A stretch of 35,579 bases of DNA from assembly GCA_035570275.1 (NCBI GenBank), contig DATMNI010000060.1, positions 1 through 35,579 of the forward strand. Reading direction: 5' to 3'. The position numbers and the translations under genes were made by a program. Shown in pieces: positions 1-8,827 of the stretch (positions are counted from its first letter, which is position 1; every line of letters starts with the position of its first letter). The notes below the pieces were generated by a model, which made no database searches, was not told the origin of the DNA, and was given only the letters and a program-made list of their open reading frames with translations. The stretch comes from DATMNI01 sp035570275. Lineage in GTDB: Bacteria > Acidobacteriota > Terriglobia > Bryobacterales > Bryobacteraceae.

Positions 1-420
1 GCCGTTGCCCGCGAACGTCGAGATGACGCCCTGGGTATTCACCATGCGCACGCGGTTGTTCAACGAATCCGCAATGTACAGATTGCCCGCCGAATCCAGG
101 GCCACGCCCTGCGGCGAGTTCAATTGCGCGCCCACCGCGGGTCCGCCATCTCCCCCAAAACCGGCCCGCGAATTGCCCGCGATCAGCGTCAAGGTGCCGC
201 TGCCGTCCAGCCTGAAGACTGAATTGCCGCTACTGAAATACACGCCCGCCGCGGTGACCGCGAGTTTCCTGGGCTGCCCTATGGTCGTGGCTAAGGCCGG
301 CACCGGCGTGGTGGGCGGCGCGCCACCGGCGACGGTCGATATCGTATATTGTTGCGCCCACGCAACGGGGCTGCATGCCAGCAGCAGGGTCCAACACAAC
401 TTCACTACCGGTCTTAGCAT
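1..420 (-). CDS. Secreted NHL-repeat beta-propeller protein, N-terminal part
   Basis: The reading frame runs off the left edge of the window, so only the first 140 residues are present. It starts at ATG 420 with a signal peptide (MLRPVVKLCWTLLLACSPVAWA followed by QQ). The mature part begins with the TISTVAGG motif typical of large acidobacterial NHL proteins, then shows blades such as LNSPQGVALDSAGNLYIAD and NNRVRMVN. Six-bladed NHL propellers are binding or scaffold domains rather than enzymes. The partner here is unknown. It lies 40 bp downstream of the threonine aldolase gene in the same direction, without evidence of shared function. Confidence 0.8.
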   Translation of the reverse strand, partial: MLRPVVKLCWTLLLACSPVAWAQQYTISTVAGGAPPTTPVPALATTIGQPRKLAVTAAGVYFSSGNSVFRLDGSGTLTLIAGNSRAGFGGDGGPAVGAQLNSPQGVALDSAGNLYIADSLNNRVRMVNTQGVISTFAGNG

Positions 421-460
421 TTTCCGTTCAGTCCTGACAATGATTGAGAGTGAATTTCCA

Positions 461-1501
461 TTATGACGTGGGTACGGCGGCGATAGTGGCCGCCACCGCT
501 TCCAGGGCGTGTGCGCAATCGGCACGGGTGACGTCATAATGCGTCACCGCGCGCAACTGCCGTTCGTTGATGGCATTGATCATAACCCCACGCTGCTTTA
601 GTTCTGCGCTCAATTCAGCAGGCGGTCTGCCAGTCCCGGAAACGTCGAAAACTACGATATTGGTCTGCACCTTTCGCGGGTCGATTTGCACGCCCGGAAT
701 GAGCGCCAGGCCTTCGGCCAGGAACCTGGCATTGCGATGGTCGTCCGGCAGCTTCCGCGGGCTGTCTTCCATCGCGATCAGGCAAGCGGCGGCCAACACG
801 CCAACCTGCCGCATGCCGCCGCCCAGCCGCTTGCGGTAGAGCCTGCCTTTGGCGATGAGCGCGGCCGGCCCAGCCAGAATGGAACCGGCGGGCGCGCCCA
901 GCCCCTTCGAAAGGCAAAACATCACGGTATCGGCCGGGGCGGCGATTTCATGCACCGGAACCCCCAGCGCCGCCGCCGCGTTGAAAATGCGCGCGCCATC
1001 CATGTGCACTCTCAGCCTGTGCTGGTGCGCGCCATCGCAGATTTCCTGCACGGTGCGCATGGGGTAGACGGTGCCGCCGTGCATGTTGTGCGTGTTCTCA
1101 ATGGCGATCAGGCCCGTGGGCGCCGAGTACGGGCTGAGGGGGCGGATCTGCCGCCGCACTTCGTCCCACGAAAGAATGCCGTCCGCGGTCGGAATGGCGC
1201 GGACGACGCAGCCGGAGAACCAGGCGATCATCGAGAGTTCGTAGTCCAGCAGGTGGGCGCGGGAATCGCAGATCACTTCCTGGCCATGCTCGGTGAGCAA
1301 CTTGACCGCGATGGTATTGCCCATGGTACCAGTGGGGACGAACAAGGCGGCCTCCTTGCCGGCGATTTCAGCCGCGCGCCGCTCCAAATGGTTTACCGTC
1401 GGGTCTTCGCCGTAAACATCGTCGCCCACCTCCGCTTCCATCATGGCGCGCCGCATCTCGGCCGTAGGCTTGGTGACGGTGTCACTGCGCAGGTCAATCA
1501 T
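461..1501 (-). CDS. ltaE: Low-specificity L-threonine aldolase
   Basis: A 346-residue PLP enzyme of the beta-eliminating lyase/aldolase fold that cleaves L-threonine and L-allo-threonine to glycine and acetaldehyde. The N-terminus MIDLRSDTVTKPT and the GDDVYGEDPTVNHLE stretch are characteristic. The family motif HMDGAR (residues 166-171) holds the PLP-ring aspartate D168, and CLSKGLGAPAGS contains the Schiff-base lysine K199. Length matches the family. The ATG overlaps the stop codon of the upstream hemW-like gene by 4 nt (ATGA), so the two are probably translationally coupled, although no metabolic link is evident. The protein is cytoplasmic and has no signal peptide. Confidence 0.93.
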   Translation of the reverse strand: MIDLRSDTVTKPTAEMRRAMMEAEVGDDVYGEDPTVNHLERRAAEIAGKEAALFVPTGTMGNTIAVKLLTEHGQEVICDSRAHLLDYELSMIAWFSGCVVRAIPTADGILSWDEVRRQIRPLSPYSAPTGLIAIENTHNMHGGTVYPMRTVQEICDGAHQHRLRVHMDGARIFNAAAALGVPVHEIAAPADTVMFCLSKGLGAPAGSILAGPAALIAKGRLYRKRLGGGMRQVGVLAAACLIAMEDSPRKLPDDHRNARFLAEGLALIPGVQIDPRKVQTNIVVFDVSGTGRPPAELSAELKQRGVMINAINERQLRAVTHYDVTRADCAHALEAVAATIAAVPTS

Positions 1502-2580
1502 AGGTCGATAAATTCCTGGAAGACCTCATTGGATAGAAGCACGCCGCGCTTCGTGAGGCGCAGCATGCCATCCGAGGTTGCAAGCAAGCCCGAGTCCAGA
1601 AAGCGGCGGATGGGCCGGTCGAACCGCGTCCACTCCGCCGGCTCGGGGCGCACGCCGGCCATCAGACGCAGCCCCACGAAGAAGCGCTCTTCGTGGCGTA
1701 TGACAGGCATTCCCGCCTGGGTTCCTTTGCCTTCCAGATACTCCTCCACCGTTTCCGCGTTCTGATACCGCATGCGGCCGTCGAACGAATGGGCGTCGGC
1801 TCCGAAACCGACGTACGGCTCCAGTTTCCAATACTTCAAGTTGTGCCGCGACTCATACCCCCCGCGCGCGAAATTGGAAATCTCATATCGCGCAATCCCC
1901 ATCGCTGCCAGGCGCTCCACGGCGGTTTCGTAGAATGCGGCGGTTTCGTCGTCGTTTGGGGTGTCCCCGGCGCCATACCGTACTCCCCCCAGCATCATCT
2001 CCTTTCCGAGACGGCTGTCTTCGTCCACCTCCAGCATGTATACCGAAACGTGCTGCGGCGCCAGCCGATCGATCCAGTCCAGCGACTCGCGCCACGAAGC
2101 TTCGGTCTGCCCGGAAAGGCCGGCGATCAGGTCGATATTCACGTTGCGAATACCGGCCTGATGCAGGATTGCAATCTCCTCCGCCACCACCTGCGCCGAA
2201 TGCTTGCGCCCCGTGCGCCGGATTTCCTTTTCGACGAACGATTGCACCCCGAGGCTCACGCGCCCGATCCCCGCGCCGGCCCAGGCCCGCGCCCGCTCCG
2301 CGGTAATGCTGCCCGGTGCCGCTTCCATGGTAGCTTCGGCCCAAGGGCGGCCGGGAATCAGATCCAGGATCGCCCGCAGCGCATCCGGCTCCAGATGGCT
2401 TGGCGTTCCGCCACCCAGGTACACGGTTTCCGGCCGCCACTCCCACGAATGCGCGCCGATCTCCCGCCGCAGCCCATTCAGATAGCGGGCCTCCCATGCG
2501 GCCGGGAAGACGCCCGACGCGAAATTGCAGTAGGTACACTTCTGCGCGCAAAATGGATAGGAAACGTAGACTCCAGGCAC
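1498..2580 (-). CDS. hemW: HemW-like radical SAM heme chaperone (coproporphyrinogen III oxidase-like)
   Basis: A 360-residue radical SAM protein. The N-terminus VSYPFCAQKCTYCNF carries the CxxxCxxC [4Fe-4S] motif (C11, C15, C18), with the extra aromatic and cysteine context of the HemN/HemW family. It is followed by YLGGGTPSHL, the SAM-binding glycine motif, and QSFVEKEIRRTGRKH. At 360 residues without the N-terminal extension of true HemN it fits HemW, a heme-binding chaperone thought to deliver heme to membrane cytochromes. That would suit a genome rich in c- and b-type cytochromes, but the link is inference. The start is GTG at 2580; the nearby ATG at 2590 is in another frame. The gene overlaps ltaE by 4 nt. 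The heptamer array lies 35 bp upstream. Confidence 0.88.
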   Translation of the reverse strand: MPGVYVSYPFCAQKCTYCNFASGVFPAAWEARYLNGLRREIGAHSWEWRPETVYLGGGTPSHLEPDALRAILDLIPGRPWAEATMEAAPGSITAERARAWAGAGIGRVSLGVQSFVEKEIRRTGRKHSAQVVAEEIAILHQAGIRNVNIDLIAGLSGQTEASWRESLDWIDRLAPQHVSVYMLEVDEDSRLGKEMMLGGVRYGAGDTPNDDETAAFYETAVERLAAMGIARYEISNFARGGYESRHNLKYWKLEPYVGFGADAHSFDGRMRYQNAETVEEYLEGKGTQAGMPVIRHEERFFVGLRLMAGVRPEPAEWTRFDRPIRRFLDSGLLATSDGMLRLTKRGVLLSNEVFQEFIDL

Positions 2581-2614
2581 TTTTCTTCATGATAACGCGG
2601 TAGCGGATGCGGTG

Positions 2615-2789
2615 GCCGGTGGCCGGTGGCCAGTGGCCGGATGCCAGATGCCGGATGCCGGTGGCCGGTGGCCGGTGGCCGGTGGCCAGATGCCGGTGGC
2701 CGGATGCCGGATGCCGGATGCCGGTGGCTGGTGGCCAGACGCCAGACGCCAGATGCCGGATGTCGGATGCCGGATGCCGGTGGCCGGTT
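2615..2789. repeat. Heptamer tandem array, 25 units of GCCGGTG/GCCGGAT type
   Basis: Exactly 175 bp can be divided into 25 consecutive 7-bp units. The consensus is GCC(G/A)G(T/A)(G/T/C): mostly GCCGGTG and GCCGGAT, with variants GCCAGAT, GCCAGAC, GCCAGTG, GCTGGTG and GTCGGAT. Because 7 is not a multiple of 3, open frames on both strands are arginine/proline/histidine-rich artefacts. The same heptamer recurs in reverse orientation at 11424-11465 and as a G-rich relative at 13164-13184, so it is a genome-level repeat family. It lies just upstream of the hemW-like gene. Confidence 0.95.
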
Positions 2790-3214
2790 TGTGACGCATC
2801 TGCGAGACTCTCGCGAAATTCCGGGCGGTTCGGGACCGCCCCCTGCCGGGTGTGATCGGCTAATTGACGAAACGAAGCCAATTTGCGCGGCGGGCAGCAG
2901 CCTCTGGAGGTGCGCCGGGTTGCGGGATTCCGGGGGTTAGTCATAACAGCGAGAAGGGCAGGACCGCGTCACACGGAACCTGCCCCGACGGTCTCGATGG
3001 TAACACCCGGGAATTGGGGTATTCGGCTGAGGGAGACTTAACTTATTGAAAACAGGGCGGCGAGTTTTCGGATTTGGGAGTCAATGGCAAGCGGCCACGG
3101 GCATGAACCGGCAGTTTGCCCGGTTCGGAGAGACCTGGATCGCGGGAAGTCCGGCCCTGGAAACCGCGCGGCAGGTTGGCAATCTGGTTGGCAATCCGCC
3201 CTGCCGGCGTCCCT
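2790..3214. other. Non-coding stretch between heptamer array and dinB-like gene
   Basis: About 425 bp without a convincing gene. A short block around 2860-2935 can be read as DETKPICAAGSSLW or MTKRSQFARRA. It resembles low-information dispersed intergenic repeats rather than a protein. I see no promoter or RNA structure I can defend. Confidence 0.5.
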
Positions 3215-3814
3215 CTAATATGGCGGTAACGGGTCAGTTGGCGAGCCTCCGGATGGGCGATCCCCTCCATGGAAGTTCTTTTGTGCAGTTGTAGCCTCTC
3301 GGTGCGCATCCACCAGAAACACGTGAAAGTCGGTGGCCGGTGGCTCGGCATCAAGCTGCCGCAACATCCGCGCGATTTGACCGCGATGGTAGGTCGAATG
3401 GTTCACGACGTGCTGCATCAGGTGCGCCAAACTGATTTGTGCCGCCCGGAGAGGAAGCATCTTTTCGAGGGACTCGTTGGTCACGCGATTCACAAATTCG
3501 GCCTGTTCCTGCTCCACTTCCGCCCACTTTAACCGCACCGAAGCCAGGTCGGGGAATGCATCCGGATGGAACAGGGCGTCGTGTCGCGTCCACAAATCGG
3601 TCAAAAAGGCGGGGCTGTGGGACGGCTCGTTCCAATACACAAGCCAGCCCCACTCGCCCCCGATGATGTGCACCAGCGTGTCTCGCACCGAACGAAAGCT
3701 GCCGCCCAGATCGCGAGTGAACTGCCCCGGGGTGAGCGCCGAGACCGACCGCAAAACTCTGTTGTTCGCCCACCGGTCGTATTCGTAGAGCAAAAGAACG
3801 TCATCTCTCGTCAC
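3215..3814 (-). CDS. DinB-family (DinB/YfiT superfamily) four-helix-bundle protein
   Basis: A 199-residue protein beginning LLLYEYDRWANNRVL, the usual DinB opening. The three histidines that bind a divalent metal in this family are present: H49 (in LVHIIGGEWGW), and H139 and H143 (in VVNHSTYHRGQ). Members are metal-dependent transferases or hydrolases, often thiol-dependent such as bacillithiol S-transferases; substrate here is unknown. The start is GTG 3814, preceded by an AAGGGGG ribosome-binding site. The last 25 residues (GGDRPSGGSPTDPLPPY end) look like an unstructured tail, possibly read-through into neighbouring DNA. The gene stands alone. Confidence 0.87.
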   Translation of the reverse strand: MTRDDVLLLYEYDRWANNRVLRSVSALTPGQFTRDLGGSFRSVRDTLVHIIGGEWGWLVYWNEPSHSPAFLTDLWTRHDALFHPDAFPDLASVRLKWAEVEQEQAEFVNRVTNESLEKMLPLRAAQISLAHLMQHVVNHSTYHRGQIARMLRQLDAEPPATDFHVFLVDAHREATTAQKNFHGGDRPSGGSPTDPLPPY

Positions 3815-4253
3815 GGTGCCCCCTTAGTCTGTGGAATCTTGCCTGGCGCCGGCCATTCGGCAAACCCGAGATATGTGCACCGCCGGCACGGGGCTTCGGT
3901 CCAACCTCGCCAATGAGGTGCAATCAAGATTCACTCCGTCTCGCTGCCAGTTTACTTCACTCGATTCTGCGCCGATGTGCGGCGGCCGTCGGATTTTCTG
4001 ATGGTGACTTTGGCCTTGTTTGTTCAGGCCTCCACAACCGCCGGACTGCATCGCTCTCCTACTTAAGCGGACCATCCTGGCGCTTGCGTTCATGGCAATC
4101 CCGCCCCGCCTGTTCGATTTCCGTTTGACTTGGGGGCTTAGTGTCGATTACGAAGAGAGGGTTTTCAGCTCGCTGAAAATCTGTTGTTCGAATCCATCGG
4201 GCGCCCGAGTGGCGGATGCCGCCGATCCCGGCAGCGTCGCTCGCCGCTGCCGT
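3815..4253. other. Intergenic stretch with a small perfect hairpin
   Basis: No gene is supported here. The one notable element is a 7-bp perfect stem TTTTCAG-CTCG-CTGAAAA at 4162-4179, which could act as a bidirectional terminator, although no clean U-tract follows. Seven bases later lies GTTCGAATCC (4186-4195), a T-arm-like string, but no complete tRNA can be folded around it. Confidence 0.4.
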
Positions 4254-4861
4254 TCATTCTTGTAGTCTACATCTAGCGGGACTTTCGCAATACCAGGGCT
4301 GCTTGCCTCGTAGAGAAGTCATAAACATTGGGTCGAAAGCGATCCAACTGCTAGATGAAAGAATAAAGCCAAAGAAACTCAAAGTGAGGGCCGCCCATTC
4401 TCTTTCTGGAACGAACGGTTTACGGGCATCGCTTGACGGCCAAGTTTTGTTTTCGAGCGCCCGAACTTTCCCATCCAAGTGCCTTTGACCCGCGCCAGAG
4501 CCGGGATCGGCCAGGCTGCTAAAGGGCTGCTCGATGAGTCCGGCAAATCCGTATCGAAGGCGCCGAGGTCGGAGATCGCTAACGTAACGTTAGGATATTC
4601 TTCTTGATACAGAGAGACTGCGCTGGCTCCGGTGCCGTGCATTAGGTGAAACGTCCCCATGAGCATCAGAGCCTTGCGGTGTTTCGATAAGACCTCCTTC
4701 TCCAATACAGCGGCGATTGCCGGGATCATGCCAAGGTCGCAACCTGACGTGGTGTGCCAAGCGCTCATCCGCGGTTTCTCCAATGCCAAAGACGGAGTTG
4801 CGGCATCCGGATTACCGCCGCCGTGTTCGTGGACGTCCGATTGGGCACAAAAAGACGGCAC
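4254..4861 (-). pseudogene. Frameshifted fragment of a conserved acidobacterial secreted-protein family
   Basis: The minus frame from 4861 to 4379 contains protein-like sequence: AAVLEKEVLSKHRKALMLMG, then GTFHLMHGTGASAVSLY, then NVTLAISDLGAFDTDLP and WPIPALARVKGTWMGKF. I recognise this as the C-terminal half of a conserved family common in acidobacteria, but cannot assign a function. About 4470 the similarity seems to continue in another minus frame (ending around FMTSLRGKQPWYC, stop at 4254). The N-terminal half, signal peptide and start are missing. Together these indicate a truncated and frameshifted remnant. Family recognition is from memory. Confidence 0.5.
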
Positions 4862-5070
4862 TGACTGGCTAGGAAAAAGACAAATTTGGGATCAGTTACC
4901 CGCAGATTCGTCCGGCGAGGCATTTTCTTTTCGCGGAGAACGGGATATACTCGAAGTTGCAATTCAGGCTGCACCCCGTCCGCGGAAAGGGATTATCCCA
5001 CCTGAGCTTTTGAGCAGCACCGAACATCAACCTCACTTCAGCCTGTAATAGCGGACACCGGGCAAAAAAG

Positions 5071-5077
5071 AAGGAGG
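5071..5077 (+). promoter_or_regulatory. Strong ribosome-binding site that decides the ankyrin gene start
   Basis: AAGGAGG lies 4 bases before ATG 5082. A GTG at 5079 directly abuts the Shine-Dalgarno sequence and is too close to be used, so ATG 5082 is preferred. Confidence 0.7.
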
Positions 5078-5081
5078 AGTG

Positions 5082-6641
5082 ATGTCTCGCGAATTACCCG
5101 CCAAACCGAACCTCGAACATCTCAAAAACCAGGCCAAGGAACTGCTGCACGCTTTTCAGCAGGGCGACGCCGCCGCGAAGGAACGCTTCGCTGCGCTGTC
5201 CGCATCCCCGGCCTCTTCGCCGAAACTCGCCGATGCGCTGCATGTGGTGGCGCGTGAGTACGGCTTTCCCAGTTGGCCGAAGCTGAAGGAGCACGTGGAA
5301 TCGCTGACGCGCGTGCTTTCGCCGGCCCAACAACTCACCGCCGCGATTCGGGCTAACGATGCCGCCCGGACGGCGCGCGTGCTCGACAGCTATCCCGAGT
5401 TGAAGACGCACCTCAATGAGCCGCTGGCGGATTACGGCGGCGGCACCACTCCGCTGCTGGCGGCGGTGCAGTACGGCAACCCGGCGACCATAGACTTGCT
5501 GGTGCGCGCGGGCGCCGATATCCACACCAGGGGTGACTTGTGGTCGGGCGGCTTGAGCGTGCTCGACGAGTGCGGGGAGGACATGGCCGATTTCCTGATG
5601 GAACGCGGCGCCGTGCTGGATGTGCATGCCGCTGCCCGGCTCGGCCGGCTCTCCGACTTGCAAAAGCTGGTCGCGGCCAACCCCGAGGTGGTGGCTGCGC
5701 GGGGTGCGCATGCCCAGACGCCGCTGCATTTCGCCTCCACCGTGGAGGTGGCGGAGTTTCTGCTGGAGCACGGCGCCGAAATCGACGCGCCAGACGTGCA
5801 GCACGAGTCGACACCGGCGCAGCACATGCTGCGCGTGCTGCAGGGGCGTCATTACCGTCGGGATCGTAAGGATGTCGCCCGCTGCCTGGTGCGCCGTGGC
5901 TGCCGCACCGATCTCCTGATGGCGGCCGCTCTGGGCGACCTGGCGCTGGTGCGGCGCCATCTCGAATCCGATCCGGAATGCATCCGGACGTGCGTTTCCG
6001 AAGAGTATTTCCCGAAGCGCGATGCGCGCAGCGAAGGGACCATCTACACCTGGATTTTCGGACCGCGACGGACGGCGCACCTGATCGCGCGCGACTTCGG
6101 GCACGACGAAGTCTTCCGGTTGCTGATGGAGAGTACGCCGGAGGACCTGAAGCTGGCGCTGGCCTGCGAACTGGGCGACGAGGATGCGTTCCGCGCGCTG
6201 CTGGCCGCGCGGCCGGGGCTGACGCGGGCGCTCTCCGAGGACGACCGGCGCCGCTTGCCGGACGCGGCGCAGAACAACAACTCCAACGCGGTTCGCCTGA
6301 TGCTGGCCGCGGGCTGGCCGGTGGATACGCTGGGCGAATACCGCATGACGCCGCTGCAGTGGGCGGCCTGGCATGGGAACGCGCAGATGGTGCGGGAGAT
6401 CCTGCGCTACGGTCCCGAGCTGGAACGGAAGGACAACGACCACGGGATCACGGCGCTGGGCAGCGCGCTGCACGGGTCGGCAAACGGCTGGCATCGCGAA
6501 ACGGGCGACTATGCGGCTACGCTTGAGGCGCTGCTGGACGCGGGCGCCAAGGCGCCGAAGGTGACTGACGATCTGGAGGCGAGCGAACCGGCGCGCGAAG
6601 TGCTCGTGCGCTATGAGGGCGGCTCGCAGGGTCATTCCTGA
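5082..6641 (+). CDS. Ankyrin-repeat protein
   Basis: A 519-residue cytoplasmic protein without a signal peptide. Residues 1-75 (LPAKPNLEHLKNQAKELL and ADALHVVAREYGFPSWPKLK) form an N-terminal module seen in front of many acidobacterial ankyrin proteins. From about residue 85 to 510 there are degenerate ankyrin repeats: GGTTPLLAAVQYGNPATIDL, ARGAHAQTPLHFAS with EFLLEHGAEIDAPD, and MTPLQWAAWHGNAQMVREIL. Such repeats mediate protein-protein contact; no catalytic domain is visible and the target is unknown. The gene is followed 100 bp later by the YcaQ-like glycosylase gene in the same direction. Confidence 0.88.
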   Translation: MSRELPAKPNLEHLKNQAKELLHAFQQGDAAAKERFAALSASPASSPKLADALHVVAREYGFPSWPKLKEHVESLTRVLSPAQQLTAAIRANDAARTARVLDSYPELKTHLNEPLADYGGGTTPLLAAVQYGNPATIDLLVRAGADIHTRGDLWSGGLSVLDECGEDMADFLMERGAVLDVHAAARLGRLSDLQKLVAANPEVVAARGAHAQTPLHFASTVEVAEFLLEHGAEIDAPDVQHESTPAQHMLRVLQGRHYRRDRKDVARCLVRRGCRTDLLMAAALGDLALVRRHLESDPECIRTCVSEEYFPKRDARSEGTIYTWIFGPRRTAHLIARDFGHDEVFRLLMESTPEDLKLALACELGDEDAFRALLAARPGLTRALSEDDRRRLPDAAQNNNSNAVRLMLAAGWPVDTLGEYRMTPLQWAAWHGNAQMVREILRYGPELERKDNDHGITALGSALHGSANGWHRETGDYAATLEALLDAGAKAPKVTDDLEASEPAREVLVRYEGGSQGHS

Positions 6642-6741
6642 AACGCGGCGGCGTGGGCGGCGGCACGAATGACAGGGGTTGGTATAGTGAACCGTGGCAG
6701 GAGATCCAATAGAGACCGGCAAGTACCCGGAAGTCACCGCC

Positions 6742-8040
6742 ATGTCCGTCACGCTTTCGTTGTCTGAGGCGCGCCGCCTCGCCCTCGCTTCACAAGGGTT
6801 CGGTACCAGACCGCCGGCGCCGTCCGCCGCGCACCTCCGCAAGCTGGCTGGGCGGCTGCATGCGTTCCAGATCGACTCGGTGAACGTGCTGGTCCGCGCC
6901 CATTACGTCCCGGCGTTCGCACGCCTCGGTCCTTATCGAATGGAGACGCTTGATTCGCTGGCCTACCGCCAGCGCGAGCTGTTCGAATACTGGGGGCATG
7001 AGGCGTGTCTGCTGCCGGTCTCGCTGTATCCACTGGTACGGTATCGCATGCACAAGCACACCGACCCGACGCAGGAATACATGCGGTCCGAGGGCGGCGG
7101 CTACATGGCCAAGGTCTACGCCGAGGTCGCCGAGCACGGACCGATTACGGCCGCCGCGCTGTCGAATCCCGGTCAACGTACCGGGGGCTGGTGGGGCTGG
7201 TGGTGCTCGGCCAACGGGAAGGCGACGCTCGAACACCTGTACGACGCCGGCCTCGTCGCCATCGCCGGCCGCCGCGGCTTTGAACGCCTGTACGACCTCA
7301 CCGAGCGCGTCATCCCGAACGCCGCGCTGAATGCGCCGGTGCCACCGCGTGAGGAGGCCATGAAGCGGTTGATCTGTCTTGCGGCGAAGGCTTTGGGCGT
7401 CGGGACGTTGGGCGATATCACCGGCTACTTCACTATCGAGGGTTGGCGCGACCGCATGCCCCCAGGGCCGCGGTGGACGTGGCCGAAGAGCACGGATAGC
7501 CGGCGTGCCAAGCCGATCGCGAAGCGGCTTGTGGCGGAACTCGTCGAGGAGAAACGCCTGGCGCCGGCGCGCGTCGAGGGCTGGAAAGAGCCGGCCTACC
7601 TGCACCCGCAGGCACGAGTTCCCCGGACTGTGGAGGCGCGTGGGTTCGTGACACCGTTCGACTCGCTGGTTTGGGAGCGCAGTCGCATGGAGCGGCTCTT
7701 TGGGATGAAGTACACGATCGAGATGTACGTGCCGCCGCCCAAACGAGTCTACGGTTACTACGTCTGCCCGTTCCTGCTCGGCGATACCCTGGTCGCGCGC
7801 TGCGACCTCAAGGCTGACCGCGCGCACAAGATCCTGAAGGTACAGAGCGCATTCCTGGAACCCGGTCGGGATGCGCGGCGGGTGGTTCCGGACCTGGTCA
7901 GCGAACTCCGGCATATGCAGGAGTGGCTCGAACTCGACCGCATCGCGGTGAGCCAACGCGGCGATCTTGCCGGGATGCTGCGGCGGAGCGTGAAGCACAC
8001 GGCGGTAGCCCGCAAAGCGGGGTCTATATCGAACCAGTAG
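6742..8040 (+). CDS. YcaQ/AlkX-type winged-helix DNA glycosylase
   Basis: A 432-residue member of the HTH_42 family, which includes E. coli YcaQ (AlkX) and Streptomyces AlkZ. These are monofunctional glycosylases that unhook DNA interstrand crosslinks and remove bulky N-alkyl purines. The catalytic Q-phi-D signature is FQIDSVNVL (Q43, D45). It is followed by the conserved helical region RELFEYWGHEACLLP and the C-terminal TPFDSLVWERSRMERLFG block. The frame is open from GTG 6694, but ATG 6742 gives the family-typical start SVTLSLSEARRLALASQGF. The Q-phi-D rather than Q-phi-Q motif puts it nearer AlkX than AlkZ. No resistance or biosynthetic cluster surrounds it, so a housekeeping repair role is likely. 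Confidence 0.85.
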   Translation: MSVTLSLSEARRLALASQGFGTRPPAPSAAHLRKLAGRLHAFQIDSVNVLVRAHYVPAFARLGPYRMETLDSLAYRQRELFEYWGHEACLLPVSLYPLVRYRMHKHTDPTQEYMRSEGGGYMAKVYAEVAEHGPITAAALSNPGQRTGGWWGWWCSANGKATLEHLYDAGLVAIAGRRGFERLYDLTERVIPNAALNAPVPPREEAMKRLICLAAKALGVGTLGDITGYFTIEGWRDRMPPGPRWTWPKSTDSRRAKPIAKRLVAELVEEKRLAPARVEGWKEPAYLHPQARVPRTVEARGFVTPFDSLVWERSRMERLFGMKYTIEMYVPPPKRVYGYYVCPFLLGDTLVARCDLKADRAHKILKVQSAFLEPGRDARRVVPDLVSELRHMQEWLELDRIAVSQRGDLAGMLRRSVKHTAVARKAGSISNQ

Positions 8041-8043
8041 CCG

Positions 8044-8670
8044 TCACTCCCTGACACACCGAACGGAATATGCGCTCTGCTTCTCGCCGCCGCTTTGACG
8101 ATGGAGAGCTTGCCCGCCTTTACCAAAGTTGTAGAACCATCCACCGGCCGGATCAGTCTCCGATGCCGTCCAGTAGAATCCGTGGGCTTCCAATCGTGCA
8201 TACTGGCCAGCATCGGAGCGGCCGCCGCCGAGCAGGGCATTGAATCCCGAGCTGCCTCCGGCCAGGAGCGCCTGGTACGCCGCCTTACCCTTGTCTTCTG
8301 AATCCGCGCTGACGCCACCGTAGTCCTTAGCCATCTGCCGCCATTCGTCGTCGGTCGGCAATCGCCATCCATCTCCCAACGATTGACATCCTCGCCGCGC
8401 CGACTCCCACGTGTACAAACGGCCGTACCGACGGCAATTCAGTTCGGCATCTTCGTAGCAGTAGGACGGCATAGTGTCGACGTTCAGATTGTGTGTCGTC
8501 CACTGTTTGCCGTCCGCCATCCGTTTGGAGGAATCCATCGTGCTGGACGCTTTCCGGGCTTGCGCTGAAAGGCGCTGCCACGAGGCGCTAACAGACCCGA
8601 ACACTATACTCAGCGCGATGGATACGACACCAACTCGAATCGGCCTGGTCTTGTCCTTAATGCTGATCAT
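8044..8670 (-). CDS. FISUMP-domain exported protein
   Basis: A 208-residue protein with one N-terminal hydrophobic segment (about residues 12-30), followed by a domain of the Fibrobacter succinogenes major paralogous type (TIGR02145): KQWTTHNLNVD, SYCYEDAELNCRRYGRLYTW, GWRLPTDDEWRQM, GFNALLGGGR, GFYWTASE and the terminal SVRCVRE. Conserved cysteines suggest disulphides outside the cytoplasm. The domain is a formylglycine-generating-enzyme/C-type-lectin-like fold; function is unknown. The start ATG 8670 has a GGAGGT-like site upstream. The gene converges with the glycosylase gene, with stop codons 3 bp apart. Confidence 0.85.
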   Translation of the reverse strand: MISIKDKTRPIRVGVVSIALSIVFGSVSASWQRLSAQARKASSTMDSSKRMADGKQWTTHNLNVDTMPSYCYEDAELNCRRYGRLYTWESARRGCQSLGDGWRLPTDDEWRQMAKDYGGVSADSEDKGKAAYQALLAGGSSGFNALLGGGRSDAGQYARLEAHGFYWTASETDPAGGWFYNFGKGGQALHRQSGGEKQSAYSVRCVRE

Positions 8671-8827
8671 GAACGACCTCCACTCCGTCCCGAACCATTC
8701 TACATTCGACGCCTGCGCTTTTCACCCGCCCGCGGGTCAGCCAAACGGATCCGGCAGCAACAAGGTCCCGCCTGACGCCGTAGTGGCGATCGGGCCTGGG
8801 CCTTTCGGATCACTCGCCCCTTGGCGA

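Noticed and set aside
2615..2789. CRISPR array
   Set aside because: The units are contiguous 7-mers with no spacers and no cas genes.
2607..2944. Open frames through the heptamer array on both strands (W/P/D- or H/P-rich peptides)
   Set aside because: They are periodic read-outs of a 7-bp repeat, with all frames open; no ribosome-binding site or family.
4140..4290. tRNA-like strings (GTTCGAATCC at 4186-4195; GCCCGAGTGGCGGA near 4202)
   Set aside because: No acceptor, D and anticodon arms of proper size can be paired on either side; the nearby stem TTTTCAG/CTGAAAA does not sit at an anticodon-arm position.
5094..6842. 582-residue minus-strand open frame opposite the ankyrin gene
   Set aside because: Arg/His/Gln-rich shadow of a GC-rich gene; the plus frame has clear ankyrin repeats.
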